Source: DAISLF01 sp964517345 (lineage in GTDB: Bacteria; Patescibacteriota; Gracilibacteria; Peribacterales; Peribacteraceae). From it: a stretch of DNA of 6,893 nucleotides. A model generated the notes under the pieces. The model saw nothing but the letters and a program-made list of their open reading frames with translations, searched no databases and was not told the origin of the DNA. Positions within the stretch are counted from its first letter, which is position 1, and the number at the start of each line of letters is the position of its first letter. Of this stretch, positions 5,410 through 6,893 are shown in pieces. A program made the translations under genes and the position numbers. The stretch lies in contig CAZFBZ010000063.1 of assembly GCA_964517345.1 (NCBI GenBank), positions 1 to 6,893 of the forward strand, read 5' to 3'.

Positions 5410-6459
5410 ATGGCTCGCAAAGTCGCGCTCATCACCGGCATCACGGGTCAGGACGGTTCCTACCTGGCCGAGTTCCTTCTCGCAAAAGGATACGAAGTGC
5501 ACGGCCTCGTTCGGCGCGCATCCACCTTCAACCGCGGCCGCATCGAGCATCTCTTCTCGGACGTCAACACGCCGAACCTGCCGATCACGCTCCACTACGG
5601 CGACCTCGGCGACAGCAGCTCGCTCATGCGCGTGCTGAATCTCGTCCGTCCCGATGAGGTCTACAACCTCGCCGCACAGAGTCACGTCGCTATCAGCTTC
5701 GACACACCCGAGTACACCGGTGACATCACCGGCGTCGGCACCACGCGCCTGCTCGAGGCGATCCGCACGAGCAATCTGCCCATCCGCTTCTATCAGGCCA
5801 GTTCCAGCGAGCTCTACGGCAAGACGGACGGTAAAGCCCAGAACGAATCCACGCCGTTTTATCCGCGCAGTCCCTACGGTTGTGCCAAGGCCTACGCCTT
5901 CTACCTCACCCGCAACTACCGCGAGAGCTACGGAATGTTTGCTGTGAACGGCATCCTCTTCAACCACGAGTCGCCCCGCCGCGGCGAGAACTTCGTCACA
6001 CGCAAGATCACGCTCTCGCTCGCTCGCATCCTCGCCGGATTGCAGGAGTGTCTGTACCTCGGCAACCTCGAAGCCAGGCGCGACTGGGGCTACGCCAAGG
6101 AATACGTGGAAGGCATGTGGATGATGCTCCAGCGCGAGACGCCCGAGGATTACGTCCTCGCCACGGGCAAAGTCAGTTCGGTGCGCGAATTCCTGGAATC
6201 CTGCCTGAATGCCGCGGGCATCGCGTGGGAGAAGAAAGGCAAAGGTGAGAAAGAAATCTATGTAGACACGAAGACCGGCAAGACCATCGTCGCCATCGAT
6301 CCTCGCTATTACCGTCCCGCCGAAGTCGATTTCCTGTGCGGCGATGCGTCCAAGGCGCGCAAGGATCTCGGCTGGGAATCCAAGACCGACGTTGCCGCGC
6401 TCGCCCAGCTTATGATCGAGGCGGACTGCAAGACGCTCGGTGTCACACTCCCGCGCTGA
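5410..6459 (+). CDS. gmd: GDP-mannose 4,6-dehydratase
   Basis: A 349-residue NADP-dependent extended SDR that converts GDP-D-mannose to GDP-4-keto-6-deoxy-D-mannose, the shared precursor of GDP-linked rhamnose, fucose, perosamine and related sugars. The cofactor motif is GITGQDGSYLAEFLL (10-24). RRASTFNRGRI (35-45) is the NADP-binding arginine region, and YNLAAQSHVAISFDTPEYT (85-103) is characteristic of GMD. The active site has S132 and E134 in QASSSELYG, plus Y156 and K160 in YPRSPYGCAK. NHESPRRGENFVTRKIT (185-201) and LGNLEARRDWGYAKEYV (217-233) are GMD signatures for substrate binding and oligomer contact. Length is normal and all catalytic positions are intact; Ser replaces the Thr seen in some homologues, which is common. 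No reductase or epimerase for the next step is present in the window. The next gene starts 16 nt downstream, so the two are probably co-transcribed. Confidence 0.97.
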   Translation: MARKVALITGITGQDGSYLAEFLLAKGYEVHGLVRRASTFNRGRIEHLFSDVNTPNLPITLHYGDLGDSSSLMRVLNLVRPDEVYNLAAQSHVAISFDTPEYTGDITGVGTTRLLEAIRTSNLPIRFYQASSSELYGKTDGKAQNESTPFYPRSPYGCAKAYAFYLTRNYRESYGMFAVNGILFNHESPRRGENFVTRKITLSLARILAGLQECLYLGNLEARRDWGYAKEYVEGMWMMLQRETPEDYVLATGKVSSVREFLESCLNAAGIAWEKKGKGEKEIYVDTKTGKTIVAIDPRYYRPAEVDFLCGDASKARKDLGWESKTDVAALAQLMIEADCKTLGVTLPR

Positions 6460-6475
6460 ATCCGTCTTCCCACTC

Positions 6476-6892
6476 ATGCCTGCCATCACTCTCCAGCGGC
6501 TCTTCCTGAGCAAGACCAGCAGCGGACGCATCCAGTTCCTGCGCTACCTCTTTGTCGGCGGCACGTCGGCGGTCATTGACCTGTCCGTATACACAGCACT
6601 CGCGGAGTACGCAGGCCAGAACATCTACCTGTCTGCGCTCATCGGTTACACCGTCGGATTCGCCTGGAATCATTTCCTCAGCGTCCTCTGGATTTTCGAG
6701 AGCAAGCACGGACGCAAAAAAGAAATCGCCATGGCGTACTCCATCGCGCTCGGAGGACTCCTGTGGACCGAGCTCCTGCTCTTTGCCTTCGCCGATCTTC
6801 TGAACATCCAGCACGTTCTCGCCAAAGCGATGACCCAGGTGATCGTCCTCGGCTGGAATTTCGGGATGAGAAAGAAGTTCGTGTTTCAGTGA
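6476..6892 (+). CDS. GtrA-family integral membrane protein
   Basis: A 138-residue protein with four predicted membrane helices at about 22-44, 50-74, 85-108 and 113-131. It matches the GtrA/DPMS-accessory pattern: FLRYLFVGGTSAVIDLSVYT opens helix 1, WNHFLSVLWIF ends helix 2, and WNFGMRKKFVF closes the protein with its basic end. Family members are thought to flip or present lipid-linked sugars (for example bactoprenol-glucose in O-antigen glucosylation) or to assist polysaccharide export. ATG at 6476 is chosen because it sits just before the first conserved segment and avoids overlap. A GTG at 6440 would add 12 residues and overlap gmd by 20 nt. No Shine-Dalgarno sequence is seen for either. 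No glycosyltransferase partner lies downstream inside the window, which ends one base after the stop. Confidence 0.9.
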   Translation: MPAITLQRLFLSKTSSGRIQFLRYLFVGGTSAVIDLSVYTALAEYAGQNIYLSALIGYTVGFAWNHFLSVLWIFESKHGRKKEIAMAYSIALGGLLWTELLLFAFADLLNIQHVLAKAMTQVIVLGWNFGMRKKFVFQ

Positions 6893-6893
6893 A

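Noticed and set aside
2184..5638. Very long plus-strand open frames (2184-3647 and 3617-5638) opposite the two dehydrogenases
   Set aside because: Both lie antisense to intact dehydrogenases. Their products are His/Arg/Asp-rich shadows, and the second runs through the intergenic region and into an out-of-frame part of gmd.
5395..6531. Minus-strand open frame opposite gmd
   Set aside because: It is antisense to a fully conserved GDP-mannose dehydratase and has no recognisable motif; codon mirroring in GC-rich DNA explains it.
1..6893. CRISPR array, tRNA/rRNA, insertion sequence or phage genes
   Set aside because: Reading both strands showed no regularly spaced repeats, no tRNA-like cloverleaf, no transposase or integrase motifs, and no terminal inverted repeats.

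Overview
The window is about 6.9 kb of GC-rich bacterial DNA and looks like part of a cell-surface polysaccharide locus (capsule, O-antigen or exopolysaccharide). All stops used (TGA, TAA, TAG) fit the standard bacterial code. Antisense frames are open over long stretches only because of the high GC content. I cannot name the organism. Most genes have no Shine-Dalgarno sequence, and two operons appear to begin with leaderless mRNAs. Several high-GC and candidate-phylum bacteria show this, so it does not identify a taxon.

Layout. (1) Bases 3-131, plus strand: the last 42 codons of an unidentified gene that converges on the next gene with only 4 bp between stops. (2) Bases 136-4951, minus strand: a four-gene run. 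In transcription order it is a TviB/WbpO-type UDP-N-acetylhexosamine 6-dehydrogenase (3683-4951), a second and different nucleotide-sugar dehydrogenase (2256-3614), an extended-SDR sugar-nucleotide epimerase/dehydratase that overlaps it by 8 bp (1301-2263), and a GT4 glycosyltransferase (136-1281). A 68-nt gap after the first gene holds a perfect 14-bp palindrome inside a candidate internal promoter. (3) Bases 4952-5409: a regulatory region between divergent operons, with a direct repeat, an AT-rich island (9 G/C in 38 nt), hairpins and a 64-residue two-helix membrane protein (5106-5300). That small gene has the clearest ribosome-binding site in the window. (4) Bases 5410-6892, plus strand: GDP-mannose 4,6-dehydratase (gmd), expressed from a near-consensus promoter that predicts a leaderless message, followed by a GtrA-family membrane protein.

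How the genes work together. The minus operon should make one or two UDP-linked uronic acids, such as UDP-GlcNAcA/GalNAcA and perhaps UDP-GlcA, and epimerise one of them. Its glycosyltransferase would then add a sugar to a growing glycan. The plus operon makes GDP-4-keto-6-deoxymannose, the precursor of GDP-linked deoxyhexoses such as rhamnose, fucose or perosamine. Its GtrA-like protein may move a lipid-linked sugar across the membrane. The enzyme that finishes the GDP sugar is not in the window. The individual enzyme families are well known. The less ordinary features are the leaderless start architecture, the small membrane protein between the operons, and the pairing of two unlike dehydrogenases.
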